Shown here in pieces: positions 41,586 to 50,198 of a DNA stretch of 64,000 nucleotides (within the stretch, counting starts at the first letter, position 1; every line of letters starts with the position of its first letter). The stretch is from contig NZ_PDJL01000004.1 in NCBI RefSeq assembly GCF_002563795.1, positions 1,116,001 to 1,180,000 on the forward strand. The letters are read 5' to 3'. The notes beneath the pieces are model-generated. The model made no database searches, had not been told where the DNA came from, and saw only the letters and a program-made list of their open reading frames with translations. The translations under genes and the position numbers were made by a program. Source of the stretch: Vibrio sp. ES.051 (lineage in GTDB: Bacteria > Pseudomonadota > Gammaproteobacteria > Enterobacterales > Vibrionaceae).

Positions 41586-42161
41586 TTATTGAGTCAGCGG
41601 TTTTAGGTCGGCTGGACGGTAGTAAACGGATTTCAGTACTTTGCCTTTACGAACGGTTTTACCTTCAGAGACGAAGTCTTCTGCGCATTTCGCGATGATG
41701 TATTCACCTTTTTGTACTGCCATCAGCTTGATGCCTTGTTCAGCATAGAATGCCTCAGTTTCAGCGTATTCTTGTTCGTTACGGCACACTTTACTCATGT
41801 TGCTTGAGTGTACTTCGTCCCAGCACGGGATAAATTCGATACCACGGTTTACGGCCACGTTTAATAGCAGGTCGATGAGGTAGCTGATCGCTAGGTTATC
41901 TTCTACTTTGCAGTGGCCAAGGTGGACTAGGCGGCCCATAAGGACATAAACGCTGTCTACAATTGCGTCAGCTTGCTCAGTTTTGCAGTCTGCTTCTGCT
42001 AACTCGGTCAGCTCTTCGATCGCTAAAGATGTGTGTAGCGTGTCTGCTTGTGCATCTAGGCTAGCAGCGTCTGCGACTTGTAGATCAAACGTGCTGCGGA
42101 ACTCGGTGATGTCACGGTATAAGTGATCAAAAATCTCTTGGGTTAGCTTTGACAGTTGCAT
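41586..42161 (-). CDS. MazG-like / phosphoribosyl-ATP pyrophosphohydrolase-like NTP pyrophosphohydrolase
   Basis: About 191 residues from the ATG at 42161, which has GGAAA five bases upstream; longer starts lack a site. The all-alpha NTP-PPase pattern is visible: an EELTELAEA helix (ExxE-type) followed by DAIVDSVYVLMG, and further EVHSSNMSKV, typical of this superfamily. Expected to hydrolyse a nucleoside triphosphate to the monophosphate, for pool cleaning; the real substrate is unknown. A C-terminal extension of about 50 residues with YIIAKCAEDFVSEGKTVRKGK is unusual for MazG. Confidence 0.65.
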   Translation of the reverse strand: MQLSKLTQEIFDHLYRDITEFRSTFDLQVADAASLDAQADTLHTSLAIEELTELAEADCKTEQADAIVDSVYVLMGRLVHLGHCKVEDNLAISYLIDLLLNVAVNRGIEFIPCWDEVHSSNMSKVCRNEQEYAETEAFYAEQGIKLMAVQKGEYIIAKCAEDFVSEGKTVRKGKVLKSVYYRPADLKPLTQ

Positions 42162-42274
42162 TCTAATTTCCATTGAATCGATTGAGGCGGCAATGATACC
42201 AAACCGTAGTTTGAACCCCAAGAGATGAGGCTTTAACTGACGATAAATCTGCTTCTTGGAGGCGCATGCTCTAA

Positions 42275-42856
42275 TTAGCGAAACAGATAAGGGAAGAGGT
42301 GTTTACGTTCTTCTTCCGACAGCGCTGAAACGCGCGCGATATTGGTATCGGGAATCGACTCTGGGTCAGGGTAGTGCTTGAGAACTTTTTCCATACTCTC
42401 TTCACGGATCAAGTGAAAAATTGGATATGGCGAGCGATTGGTTAAGTTCTCGTCGTCTTCGGGTTCAGCCCCTCCAAAACAGTAATCAGGATGAAAGGTC
42501 GCGAGTTGGAAGGTGCCTTCCCAGTTTTGCTGTTTGATCAAGCCTTCTATCCAATCAATGAACATGTTGTAGTCCCAAAAGTCTTGCAACATGTTTGGTG
42601 CTACAACCAACGTCGTTTCAAGCTTCTCTGGCTCTGTATTATTGAGTTCAATCAGCTGCAATAAAATATCTTCTAGTAGTGCTTCTTCTTGTTCGGCTTC
42701 ACTTACCAAGATTTTGATTTGCTTATTGCGCTGTGGTTTGGCGGCAAAAGGACAGAGATTGAGCCCGATTACCACATCATTTAGCCACTGTTCGACCTGC
42801 TGAGTGATCGCCTCGATATCGGTAATAGGTGTGTTGTGTGTTGAACGCGTTGACAT
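42275..42856 (-). CDS. DUF1415 family protein
   Basis: 193 residues, soluble. Signature segments VVIGLNLCPFAAKP near the N-terminus and FHPDYCFGG about two-thirds through, both conserved in DUF1415. The family occurs widely in proteobacteria and has no established function. The conserved Cys-Pro and His-Pro/Cys residues could bind metal or be redox-active, which is inference only. Ribosome-binding site weak. Confidence 0.8.
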   Translation of the reverse strand: MSTRSTHNTPITDIEAITQQVEQWLNDVVIGLNLCPFAAKPQRNKQIKILVSEAEQEEALLEDILLQLIELNNTEPEKLETTLVVAPNMLQDFWDYNMFIDWIEGLIKQQNWEGTFQLATFHPDYCFGGAEPEDDENLTNRSPYPIFHLIREESMEKVLKHYPDPESIPDTNIARVSALSEEERKHLFPYLFR

Positions 42857-42955
42857 ACGACTTTCTGGTTTTTATTTAAGTAACGTAAGCATAGCAGAGT
42901 CGGTGATCCAAGTAACCACGAGATGTTTATTCTACTTTGCAGTCTGAGCGACGGT

Positions 42956-44179
42956 TTAACTGCTCTTAAAACTGGCCGGATCGGTCGTTTTACCCATGCG
43001 TTTGCTTTCAGTAATGTGTTTTAAGTATGCGATAGCGGCAAACATTGCAAGATAGACTACGCTTCCGCCAATGAGAACGCTGGACCAGCCACCATGCTGC
43101 CAACAGTAGAGCAGTAAGAACCCACCTAAACTTCCGCCGATATAGTAGTGAACCAAGTAGAGAGCGGTTGCTGTTGCCTTTGCTTGTGTCGCACTTTTGC
43201 CTACCCAACCGTAGGCTAGCGTGTGGGTAAAGAAGGCGCCAAAGCTGATTAATAACAAACCAATAAACATTGCCGTGAGGTTTTCAACGGCGGCAATCCA
43301 CATCCCTGACATACTCACAATCGCGCCCACAAACATGCCGAAAATGGACGAGTAATGCTTACTCCAGTGGCCTGCGCAGCGAGAGGAGAATGTCCCTCCC
43401 AAATAACAGATAAAGATCAATGACGCTAAGCCGACAGGCACATTGTGAGGTGCGCTAACCAGTCGAAACCCCATCACAGAATAGAGGTTTACAAACAAAG
43501 CGAAGTTAAGGCCACCGATAAGCATCGCGAACCACACTCGTCGGTTTCGGAAGTGACCAATGAGGGCTCGATTTTGATGACGTAAGCTACTTGATGAAGG
43601 CGTGAAGTTGTGTTGTGCGGGAAGTAAATAGTAAACACTGATCACTCCCATAAGGGTGATAGCCATCATGACCTTAATCGCAGTATCGACGCTGAAGTTG
43701 TCTGTCAATAACCCCCCACTGATACGTCCCGCGATACCACCGAGCGAGTTGACCGCAATATAAGTCCCGATTGCCATAGAGAATGCGTGTTTGTCGAGCT
43801 CTTCGGCCATGTAAGCAACCGCAACAGCCGCAAAGGCCGCAAGTGCTATCCCGATGAGTGCGCGGCACACTACTAAAAATAAAAACGAATCGCCAAGTAG
43901 CATTAGGCCAGAAAGAGCAGGAATAGAGAAAAGGCCTGCCATCATAACGGGTTTACGGCCTATCGATTCAGACAATACGGCCATGGGAACGAGACTGAAT
44001 GACAGTGCCAGTGTTGACGCTGCGAATAGCCAGTTCACTTGCGTTTCTGAAATAGCGAAAATTCGCGCAAAGGCAGGCAGCATAGGCTGCAATAGGTATA
44101 AATTGGAGAAAACTAAAAAGGAACCAAGCGCAAGAGAGAGCGTAATACGTTTGTATTCCGGCGTGCCAAAAGTGACCAT
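42956..44179 (-). CDS. MFS transporter, YnfM-like
   Basis: 407 residues with about twelve membrane helices. The loop 2-3 motif LSESIGRKPVM and a central basic loop (residues about 200-215) are typical of MFS drug/metabolite exporters. Resembles E. coli YnfM and, as there, is divergent from a LysR regulator gene. Substrate unknown. The divergent regulator probably controls it. Confidence 0.82.
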   Translation of the reverse strand: MVTFGTPEYKRITLSLALGSFLVFSNLYLLQPMLPAFARIFAISETQVNWLFAASTLALSFSLVPMAVLSESIGRKPVMMAGLFSIPALSGLMLLGDSFLFLVVCRALIGIALAAFAAVAVAYMAEELDKHAFSMAIGTYIAVNSLGGIAGRISGGLLTDNFSVDTAIKVMMAITLMGVISVYYLLPAQHNFTPSSSSLRHQNRALIGHFRNRRVWFAMLIGGLNFALFVNLYSVMGFRLVSAPHNVPVGLASLIFICYLGGTFSSRCAGHWSKHYSSIFGMFVGAIVSMSGMWIAAVENLTAMFIGLLLISFGAFFTHTLAYGWVGKSATQAKATATALYLVHYYIGGSLGGFLLLYCWQHGGWSSVLIGGSVVYLAMFAAIAYLKHITESKRMGKTTDPASFKSS

Positions 44180-44244
44180 GAATTCTGCCTAATCGGAGCA
44201 AATAAGAGAGATTGTGATCAATCTATCAGTTCATCTTGAATAAA

Positions 44245-44280
44245 AAAAATATATTAAAAATATGAACACTATATATTTTT
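44245..44280. promoter_or_regulatory. LysR-type operator candidate between divergent genes
   Basis: Exact ten-base inverted repeat AAAAATATAT / ATATATTTTT (44245-44254 and 44271-44280) with a 16-base spacer, ending 6 bases before the LysR-gene start codon, so binding would also block that gene. Confidence 0.5.
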
Positions 44281-44286
44281 GATCTA

Positions 44287-45156
44287 ATGGAATCGAAGCA
44301 ACTCAAACACTTTTTGGCGGTCGCAGAGCATCGAAATATCACTCATGCTGCTCAAGCTTTACATATCGCTCAGCCTGCTCTAAGTATTTCTATTAAAAAG
44401 TTTGAGCAGTCTTTGGGCGTGACGTTATTTCGTCGGGATGATAAAAAAATCAGTCTAACCAACGAGGGTGAAACCTTGCTGGTGCATGCTAAACGCGTCA
44501 TTCAACAGCTATACGACGCACAACTTGCCATTGATGAGCTTAAAGGTCTGGAGAAAGGAGAGGTCCGTCTAGGGACACCTTCGATGATGGGCAGTTATTT
44601 TTTTCCTCGTATCGTGATGGCATTTAAAAGCCAATTTCCGAATTTAAAGCTGACGCTGGTTGAAGCGGGAACCCAGTCTATTCGTCGAATGCTGCTTAAT
44701 GGACAGTTGGATATCGGTGTGATTAGCTGTGAGGATGTGCCGGATGATTTGGAAACCGACCATTTATTTACCAGCCAAATGGTGGCCGTGGTGTCACCCG
44801 AGCATCAATTGGCTCAAAGGCAATCTCTGTCTTTTGATGTGTTTTTTGAGCACGACTTGGTTATGTTTCAGCACGGTTATTTCCATCGTGAGTTTTTAGA
44901 TCAAGTGAGTAAAGAGCACGGTTTTACCATGAAATCATCATTTGAGACGAACTTATTGCCTTTGATCCTAAGTATTGTGAAGCAAGAGTTTGCGATTACC
45001 GCATTACTTGAGTTAGTGACGCAAAATGAGCAGGGAGTGGTCGGAGTGCCATTCGATCCGCCAGTAACGCTTGATCTCGCGTTGGCATGGAGAAAGCAGG
45101 GATATTTGTCTATTGCTGACCGAACATTTATCGAGTTTATTAAGCGCTACGTATAG
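44287..45156 (+). CDS. LysR family transcriptional regulator
   Basis: 289 residues. N-terminal winged helix (about 1-60: KQLKHFLAVAEHRNITHAAQAL and PALSISIKKFEQSLG), linker helix, then a two-lobe substrate-binding domain beginning VRLGTPSMMGSYFFP. Resembles YnfL-like regulators. Divergent from the MFS gene with 107 bases between starts, the classic arrangement for control of the neighbour plus autoregulation. No ligand can be predicted. Confidence 0.9.
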   Translation: MESKQLKHFLAVAEHRNITHAAQALHIAQPALSISIKKFEQSLGVTLFRRDDKKISLTNEGETLLVHAKRVIQQLYDAQLAIDELKGLEKGEVRLGTPSMMGSYFFPRIVMAFKSQFPNLKLTLVEAGTQSIRRMLLNGQLDIGVISCEDVPDDLETDHLFTSQMVAVVSPEHQLAQRQSLSFDVFFEHDLVMFQHGYFHREFLDQVSKEHGFTMKSSFETNLLPLILSIVKQEFAITALLELVTQNEQGVVGVPFDPPVTLDLALAWRKQGYLSIADRTFIEFIKRYV

Positions 45157-45881
45157 CGTAATTCTGCCATCAATAAGAGCGTTAGAAAATTCTGACAGGG
45201 TGGCCTGACTTAAAGGGGAGATAACCCAGTGTCATTGAAATAATTGAATTATAAGCGGTTAAAGTCCACATCTGGCAATGATTCAAAGCCAGGTTTTGCA
45301 AAGTAATAACCCTGCATCAGGTCGACCCCAATACTGCGTAAAAATAGCATCTCTCCTCGAGTTTCAATGCCTTCAGCTAAAGGTATAATATTCAGCTCCT
45401 GGAGCATAGTGACACAATTTTTAACGATCACCTGGCGTACCGTATCCGTATCGATATCACGAATTAATTCCATATCTAACTTAGCAATATTCGTTTGAAA
45501 GTCAGCAAGCAGATTTAACCCAGAATAACCAGAGCCAAAATCATCTATAGCGGTTTTAAAGCCAAACTTTTTATAGCTGTCAACGATATGCTTTATATGT
45601 TGGTTGTCTTCAACCTTTTCAACTTCAGTAAACTCAAACATAATTTGACTGAGAGGGAAGTGGTGTTCGTTCGCAGTTTGTAGTGTTGTTCGGATACAAC
45701 GTTCGGGACGATAAACAGCGTTAGGTAGGAAATTGATACTCACCATTGTGGTGATGTTGAGTTTCGAGGCTAAAGAAATCGCTTTTATTCGACAGAGTTG
45801 ATCAAAGCGGTATCTATTCTCGTCGTTGACTCGAGAAATGATAGAAAAAGCAGATTCGTTTTGTAAGCCTCGAACCAGCGC

Positions 45882-45890
45882 CTCATAACC
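45882..45890. repeat. Target-site duplication, left copy
   Basis: CTCATAACC, identical to 47184-47192, directly flanking the insertion element. Confidence 0.93.
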
Positions 45891-47183
45891 GAGGGCGTTC
45901 AGAATTCTGTGTCAGCTAATTTTGGCTAAATATCTAAGACGTCATCCAAGCGACCTTCAAAATGAATCGCCAGTTGAGACAATGTCATATTCCAATTCTG
46001 TATTGGCATTGTCCATTTCTTAGAAGCATTCAATATCCCAGCATACAGTAGCTTAAGCAAGCTATTTTCATTTGGGAACCCACCCTTAGTTTTGGTCAGT
46101 TTACGGAATTGGCGATGTACGGCTTCAATAGCATTTGTCGTGTAAATAGCCTTTCGGACGTATTCTGGATATTTGAAGTAAACCGATAAATTTGCCCATT
46201 TGTTCCGCCAGGAACGAATCACTATTGGGTATTGCTGTCCCCATTTGGCTTCCAAACGATCCAACTCCATCTCGGCCGCTTCTTTGCTGACAGCCCGATA
46301 GACTGGCTTCAAGTCGGCCATAAACGCCTTCTGATGCTTAGAGGCAACATATTTCATAGAGTTACGGATTTGGTGAATGATGCATTGCTGAACTTCTGTA
46401 TCAGGATAGATGGTTGCTATCGCTTCTGGGAAGCCTGTTAGCCCATCTACGCAGGCGATCAAGATATCTTCAACGCCGCGGTTATACAGATCTGTTAGCA
46501 CGGAGAGCCAGTAATTAGCGCCTTCCGACTCTGACAGATAAAGACCGAGTAGCTCCTTTTTCCCCTCAACATCTAAGCCCAATATTGTGTATATCGCTTT
46601 GCTAACGTAGCGTCCGTCTTCTTTGATTTTATAGTGGATGGCATCAAGCCAGACAAAGGGATAAAGTGCATCGAGCGGACGTTGCTGCCACTCCTTCAGC
46701 TCAGGTATCAAACGGTCGGTAACACCTGTGATGGTGGCCTCAGAGACATCAATGCCATACATATCTTCTACGTGACCACGGATATCACGGTAGCTCATAC
46801 CGAGCGAGAACATGGATAGGATCTTACGGTCGATCTCATCGGTCAATTTAGTCTGGTTCTTCTTAACTAACTGGGGTTCAAATGTTCCAGAGCGGTCGCG
46901 TGGGGTATCCAGTTCAAACGTGCCGACAGAAGACTTAATCGTTTTCTTGCTTGAGCCGTTCTTACGGTTAGGTTGCTCATCACCTTCAAGGTGCTGTTCG
47001 AGTTCTGCTTTCAAAGCAGCTTCTGTGATTTGTTTAATGAGCGGAGTTAAGAAGCCATCTTTACCTGTCAGGTCTTGGCCTGACTGAAGGGCTTTAATAG
47101 CTTGTTCTAGATCGAAGTCTTTGTTCATGTGTCATTCCTGTTTTGTATATCATACTGAAATGACACAGATTTCTAAACACTAC
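45891..47183 (-). mobile_element. IS256-family insertion sequence, 1,293 bases
   Basis: Ends are defined by the flanking 9-base duplication. Terminal inverted repeats are imperfect; the inner part matches as AGAATTCTGTGTCA versus AGAAATCTGTGTCA. Length, 9-base duplication and transposase type all fit IS256. The element appears complete with one intact transposase gene and is probably still mobile. Confidence 0.93.
45926..47128 (-). CDS. IS256-family (Mutator-type) transposase
   Basis: 400 residues, intact. DDE residues are recognisable: FVWLDAIHYK (Asp), LIACVDGLTGFPEA (Asp, with the C-terminal LTGF of the family) and YTTNAIEAVHRQFRK (Glu). An all-helical insertion lies between the second Asp and the Glu (QQCIIHQIRNSMKYVA). 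AGGAAT lies before the ATG at 47128. Same strand as the interrupted gene. Confidence 0.96.
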   Translation of the reverse strand: MNKDFDLEQAIKALQSGQDLTGKDGFLTPLIKQITEAALKAELEQHLEGDEQPNRKNGSSKKTIKSSVGTFELDTPRDRSGTFEPQLVKKNQTKLTDEIDRKILSMFSLGMSYRDIRGHVEDMYGIDVSEATITGVTDRLIPELKEWQQRPLDALYPFVWLDAIHYKIKEDGRYVSKAIYTILGLDVEGKKELLGLYLSESEGANYWLSVLTDLYNRGVEDILIACVDGLTGFPEAIATIYPDTEVQQCIIHQIRNSMKYVASKHQKAFMADLKPVYRAVSKEAAEMELDRLEAKWGQQYPIVIRSWRNKWANLSVYFKYPEYVRKAIYTTNAIEAVHRQFRKLTKTKGGFPNENSLLKLLYAGILNASKKWTMPIQNWNMTLSQLAIHFEGRLDDVLDI

Positions 47184-47192
47184 CTCATAACC
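47184..47192. repeat. Target-site duplication, right copy
   Basis: CTCATAACC, identical to 45882-45890; reads GGTTATGAG (Gly-Tyr-Glu) in the interrupted gene. Confidence 0.93.
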
Positions 47193-47525
47193 AAATATTT
47201 GTTTAGACGAGCATTGAACAATGGGTTGAAATGCCATTGTAAAGTCGAAATCAAGCTCTGTACATTTGCCACATTGTTCGCAAGAAATCTCTTTATAATG
47301 TAATGGCTGGTTCATGTTGGAAGTTTCCTCGCTCATCGCGTTCGGCTTATATTGGAAGGACGGCTTTCATAGGGTGAAAGAGGGAAAGTCGTTTCTGCTT
47401 ATGCTGATATTCTTTATATTATAATCTGTTACAAGACTTTGATATAGCATGATTGTGGAACATGTTGAGTTTCCACTCACTTCTTTATAGCGAATCGAAT
47501 CATTTATTGCGTTGTCCATGTATTC

Positions 47526-47756
47526 CTATGAGCGATTGTATAGCTTTTCAAAATTCTTCGGATTCCAACCGATCATCACTTGGTCGCCGATTTTTAGTAC
47601 TGGAAGTGAGCGTGCGCCAATCGCGTCTAACTCTTTTCTACCGCGTTGCATCTTAGCGTTAGTTAAGCGGTATTTGTAACCTTTTGAATCTAAGTACCTT
47701 TGTGCATCTTTGCAATGAGGGCATTTGTCTGTCACGTACAAAACAAGTCTACGCAT
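47526..47756 (-). CDS. Glutaredoxin-like small thiol protein
   Basis: 76 residues from the ATG at 47756 (AGAAGG upstream; 14 earlier open codons look non-coding). Thioredoxin fold reduced to essentials: CPHC active site at about residue 11, SLPVL with the cis-proline, and a terminal GWNPKNFEKLY helix. Active site CPHC differs from the usual glutaredoxin CPYC. Probably reduces disulfides or glutathione mixed disulfides in the cytoplasm; partner unknown. Stands alone. Confidence 0.85.
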   Translation of the reverse strand: MRRLVLYVTDKCPHCKDAQRYLDSKGYKYRLTNAKMQRGRKELDAIGARSLPVLKIGDQVMIGWNPKNFEKLYNRS

Positions 47757-47893
47757 ACACCTTCTCTCCATTATCTTTGGGAGGCGAAGTTTAACCACCT
47801 TTCGTGATAAATGAAAGATGAACCCAAGGTGAAACTATGGCTTATCTCAGGTATATTTAGCGCCTTTCTTTTGTCATAGCAGACGTTACATCT

Positions 47894-48406
47894 ATGCATC
47901 CGTCACTTCGATATATTCAAGGTTATCCGAAGAACATCACCGAGCAGGTAAACTCACTGATAGAGAGTGGGAAGTTTATTTCTTGGTTCGAAAAACGCTA
48001 CCCCGCTAGGCACCAGGTCAAAAGTGACAAGGCACTCTATGAGTACGCGATGGCAATTAAAAATCGCTATATGAAGAAAGCCGCGCCGATCAGTAAAGTG
48101 GTCTACGATAAAAAAATTCACGCAGTGAACAACGCGCTCGGATTGCACAGCATAATTAGCCGAAATCATGGTGGTAAGCTCAAGTCTAAAAATGAGATCC
48201 GTATTGCCAATGTGTTCAAGGATGCACCAGAACCATTGTTACGAATGCTGGTGGTACATGAATTGGCGCATACTCGGGAGAAGAACCACGACAAAGCATT
48301 TTACCAGTTGTGTTGTTATATGGAGCCGGAGTATCACCAATTGGAGTTTGATGCTCGACTGTTTATGATTTTCCTCGATTTAAAAGTGAACTCGAATGAA
48401 GAATAA
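47894..48406 (+). CDS. YgjP-like zinc metallopeptidase domain protein
   Basis: 170 residues. The zinc motif [16 protein letters not shown] (HExxH plus a third His, about residues 126-141) matches the YgjP/SprT-like gluzincin group. No signal peptide. The stop overlaps the start of rlmF by 11 bases, indicating coupled translation and possibly a functional link to rRNA or ribosome metabolism, which is only inference. Confidence 0.85.
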   Translation: MHPSLRYIQGYPKNITEQVNSLIESGKFISWFEKRYPARHQVKSDKALYEYAMAIKNRYMKKAAPISKVVYDKKIHAVNNALGLHSIISRNHGGKLKSKNEIRIANVFKDAPEPLLRMLVVHELAHTREKNHDKAFYQLCCYMEPEYHQLEFDARLFMIFLDLKVNSNEE

Positions 48407-49496
48407 TAACCGTGGTGTGAAACAACACACACCAAAAGCGGCTAAGGCGAAGCAGGGTAAAAAAGCAAGTCAAGCACCCGCCAACGTGAAATCGCCACTA
48501 GAAAAAAGCGAAGTGGACGTTATTAAAATTGCCAAAAGTGGATTGCATGAGCGCAATGCCCACCGTGGTCGTTACGATTTCAAAAAACTCATTGCAAGTG
48601 AACCCAATCTCAAGCCATTTGTGATTAAGAATCCTAGAGGGGAAGATTCAATTAACTTCTCTGATCCCAACGCAGTCAAAATGCTGAATAAAGCCCTGCT
48701 CGCTGCATATTATAATATTGAGTTTTGGGACATTCCAGAAGGCTACTTGTGCCCGCCAATCCCTGGCCGTGCAGATTACATTCACCGTGTGGCTGAATTG
48801 CTTGATGGCGAAGTCAAAGGTAAATATCCACACCATAAAGTACGTGCGCTTGATGTTGGTGTCGGGGCTAACTGCATTTATCCCATCGTGGGGGTTACTC
48901 AATATAGTTGGCACTATATGGGAAGTGATGTCGACCCGAAATCCATCGAGTCGGCACAAGCTATTGTGGAACGTAACGCCAGTTTAAACGGCAAGATCGA
49001 ACTGGTACAGCAAACCAGTGAAACCAACATTTTCCACGGTATTATTCGGTCCGCTCAATGCTTGGATGTGACGACATGTAACCCGCCATTCCACCGTTCT
49101 GCAGAAGAGGCGGCGATGGGCAGTCAACGCAAGCTGGACAATTTAAAAGCGAATCAGCGGAAAAAAGGCGTGAAACCTCTAGTTGACCAAGTGAAGCGGA
49201 GCAAACCAACGTTGAACTTTGGTGGTCAAAACGCCGAACTATGGTGTGAAGGGGGAGAAGCCGCTTTCATTCGTAAAATGGCCAACGAAAGCCAAGCATT
49301 TGCTGCTCAAGTATTGTGGTTTACCACGCTTATATCCAAGAAAGACAACGTCCGTCCGATGCGCCAACAGTTAGAGAAACTAGGTGTAAAAGCGATCCGT
49401 GAGGTTGAAATGAGTCAAGGGCAGAAAGTCAGCCGTTTTATGGCATGGTCATACATGGACAAGCAACAGCGCAAAACTTGGATTGAGTTGAAATAA
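48396..49496 (+). CDS. rlmF: 23S rRNA (adenine-1618-N6) methyltransferase
   Basis: 366 residues. Basic, lysine-rich N-terminal tail (about 1-45), then a SAM-binding fold with [13 protein letters not shown] and the adenine-N6 motif NPPFH. Longer than E. coli RlmF (308) mainly because of the N-terminal tail and C-terminal region. Methylates A1618 of 23S rRNA. Start inside the previous gene without a clear ribosome-binding site, so translation probably depends on it. Confidence 0.93.
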   Translation: MKNNNRGVKQHTPKAAKAKQGKKASQAPANVKSPLEKSEVDVIKIAKSGLHERNAHRGRYDFKKLIASEPNLKPFVIKNPRGEDSINFSDPNAVKMLNKALLAAYYNIEFWDIPEGYLCPPIPGRADYIHRVAELLDGEVKGKYPHHKVRALDVGVGANCIYPIVGVTQYSWHYMGSDVDPKSIESAQAIVERNASLNGKIELVQQTSETNIFHGIIRSAQCLDVTTCNPPFHRSAEEAAMGSQRKLDNLKANQRKKGVKPLVDQVKRSKPTLNFGGQNAELWCEGGEAAFIRKMANESQAFAAQVLWFTTLISKKDNVRPMRQQLEKLGVKAIREVEMSQGQKVSRFMAWSYMDKQQRKTWIELK

Positions 49497-49512
49497 CGCC
49501 ATTGAGCTTCGA

Positions 49513-49542
49513 AAGTGTCCCTCCACAGGTAGGGGCATTTGT
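49513..49542. terminator. Hairpin between rlmF and the convergent hypothetical gene
   Basis: Ten-pair stem AAGTGTCCCT / AGGGGCATTT with two wobbles and an eight-base loop; short T-rich tail. Confidence 0.6.
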
Positions 49543-49550
49543 TGACTCTC

Positions 49551-49979
49551 TTAAATTACAATTCCGGCTTGTGCAAAACGTGCCATGATAGGTTTGTGCT
49601 GCTGCTGATACCAGCTTGCTGGCATGTTCAATTTTAGCTGGTTTTTTTCTTGTTTGCTTATCACAACATAGTGCAAAAACTCATTAATTGTTGCTTGCAT
49701 TGCTCCAAAGCTCATCTCTCCATTTTTGCTCATGGTCTTCAACAACCCAACGATTGTTTCTTCAGCAATCAAGGGTTCAATAACCGCATTTTTCCGTGCT
49801 TTGATGGACTTTGAAGTGGGCAGCTTTGCACGTGCGGTTTCCCAACAGGCTTTATTGGTTTTGCTGACGAGGTTGTGTTGGTAGCAGAAGTAGCTAAATA
49901 AAAATCGCGAAAGGTTTTGCCATCGTTGGGCTTGGACTTCTAGCCAGATGTGTTGTAGTTCGATATCGGCGTCGGACAT
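49551..49979 (-). CDS. Hypothetical protein
   Basis: 142 residues, soluble and basic, mostly predicted helix (IWLEVQAQRWQNLSRFLFSYFCYQ at the start; a long EPLIAEETIVGLLKTMSK helix). I do not recognise a domain. It starts at an ATG at 49979 with no good ribosome-binding site. Convergent with rlmF. The composition and absence of stops argue for a real gene, but it could be lineage-restricted. Confidence 0.6.
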   Translation of the reverse strand: MSDADIELQHIWLEVQAQRWQNLSRFLFSYFCYQHNLVSKTNKACWETARAKLPTSKSIKARKNAVIEPLIAEETIVGLLKTMSKNGEMSFGAMQATINEFLHYVVISKQEKNQLKLNMPASWYQQQHKPIMARFAQAGIVI

Positions 49980-50145
49980 AGTGGTGAGTCATAAAAGAAG
50001 AAAAGAGCCTAGTTTATATCGATTTGAGACAAACACCAAAAATTGCCAGTAAAGCATAAAATCGAATATGACTGGAGTCACTTGCGGTAGCTTAAAATTC
50101 AGCAATAAAATAAAAATTGATGTAGACGATCAACTGAAGGCAATG

Positions 50146-50172
50146 GCTCCCCTCGTACTCAAGAAGGGGAGC
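50146..50172 (-). terminator. Hairpin after the PepT-like gene
   Basis: Eight-pair GC-rich stem GCTCCCCT / AGGGGAGC with an eleven-base loop, about 26 bases after the stop; no T run on the minus strand. Confidence 0.5.
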
Positions 50173-50198
50173 AGGTAAAAACGGCTAAGCCAGTGTGA

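Larger units (their letters stand above)
45249..47315 (-). pseudogene. EAL-domain c-di-GMP phosphodiesterase gene, split by an IS256-family element
   Basis: The N-terminal part (47184-47315) starts MNQPLHYKEISCEQCGKCTEL, has GAGGAA before the ATG at 47315, and ends KQIFGYE. The C-terminal part (45249-45890) resumes GYEALVRGLQNES. Removing the element and one 9-base duplication restores one frame of about 254 residues. All catalytic motifs are then intact: EALVR, SINFLP, FEFTE, DDFGSGYSG, KLD and AEGIE. The insertion falls inside the EAL motif, so neither fragment can hydrolyse c-di-GMP. The CxxCGxC N-terminus may bind metal or sense redox. No GGDEF domain. Loss looks recent because both copies of the duplication are identical and no other lesion is seen. 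Confidence 0.92.
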
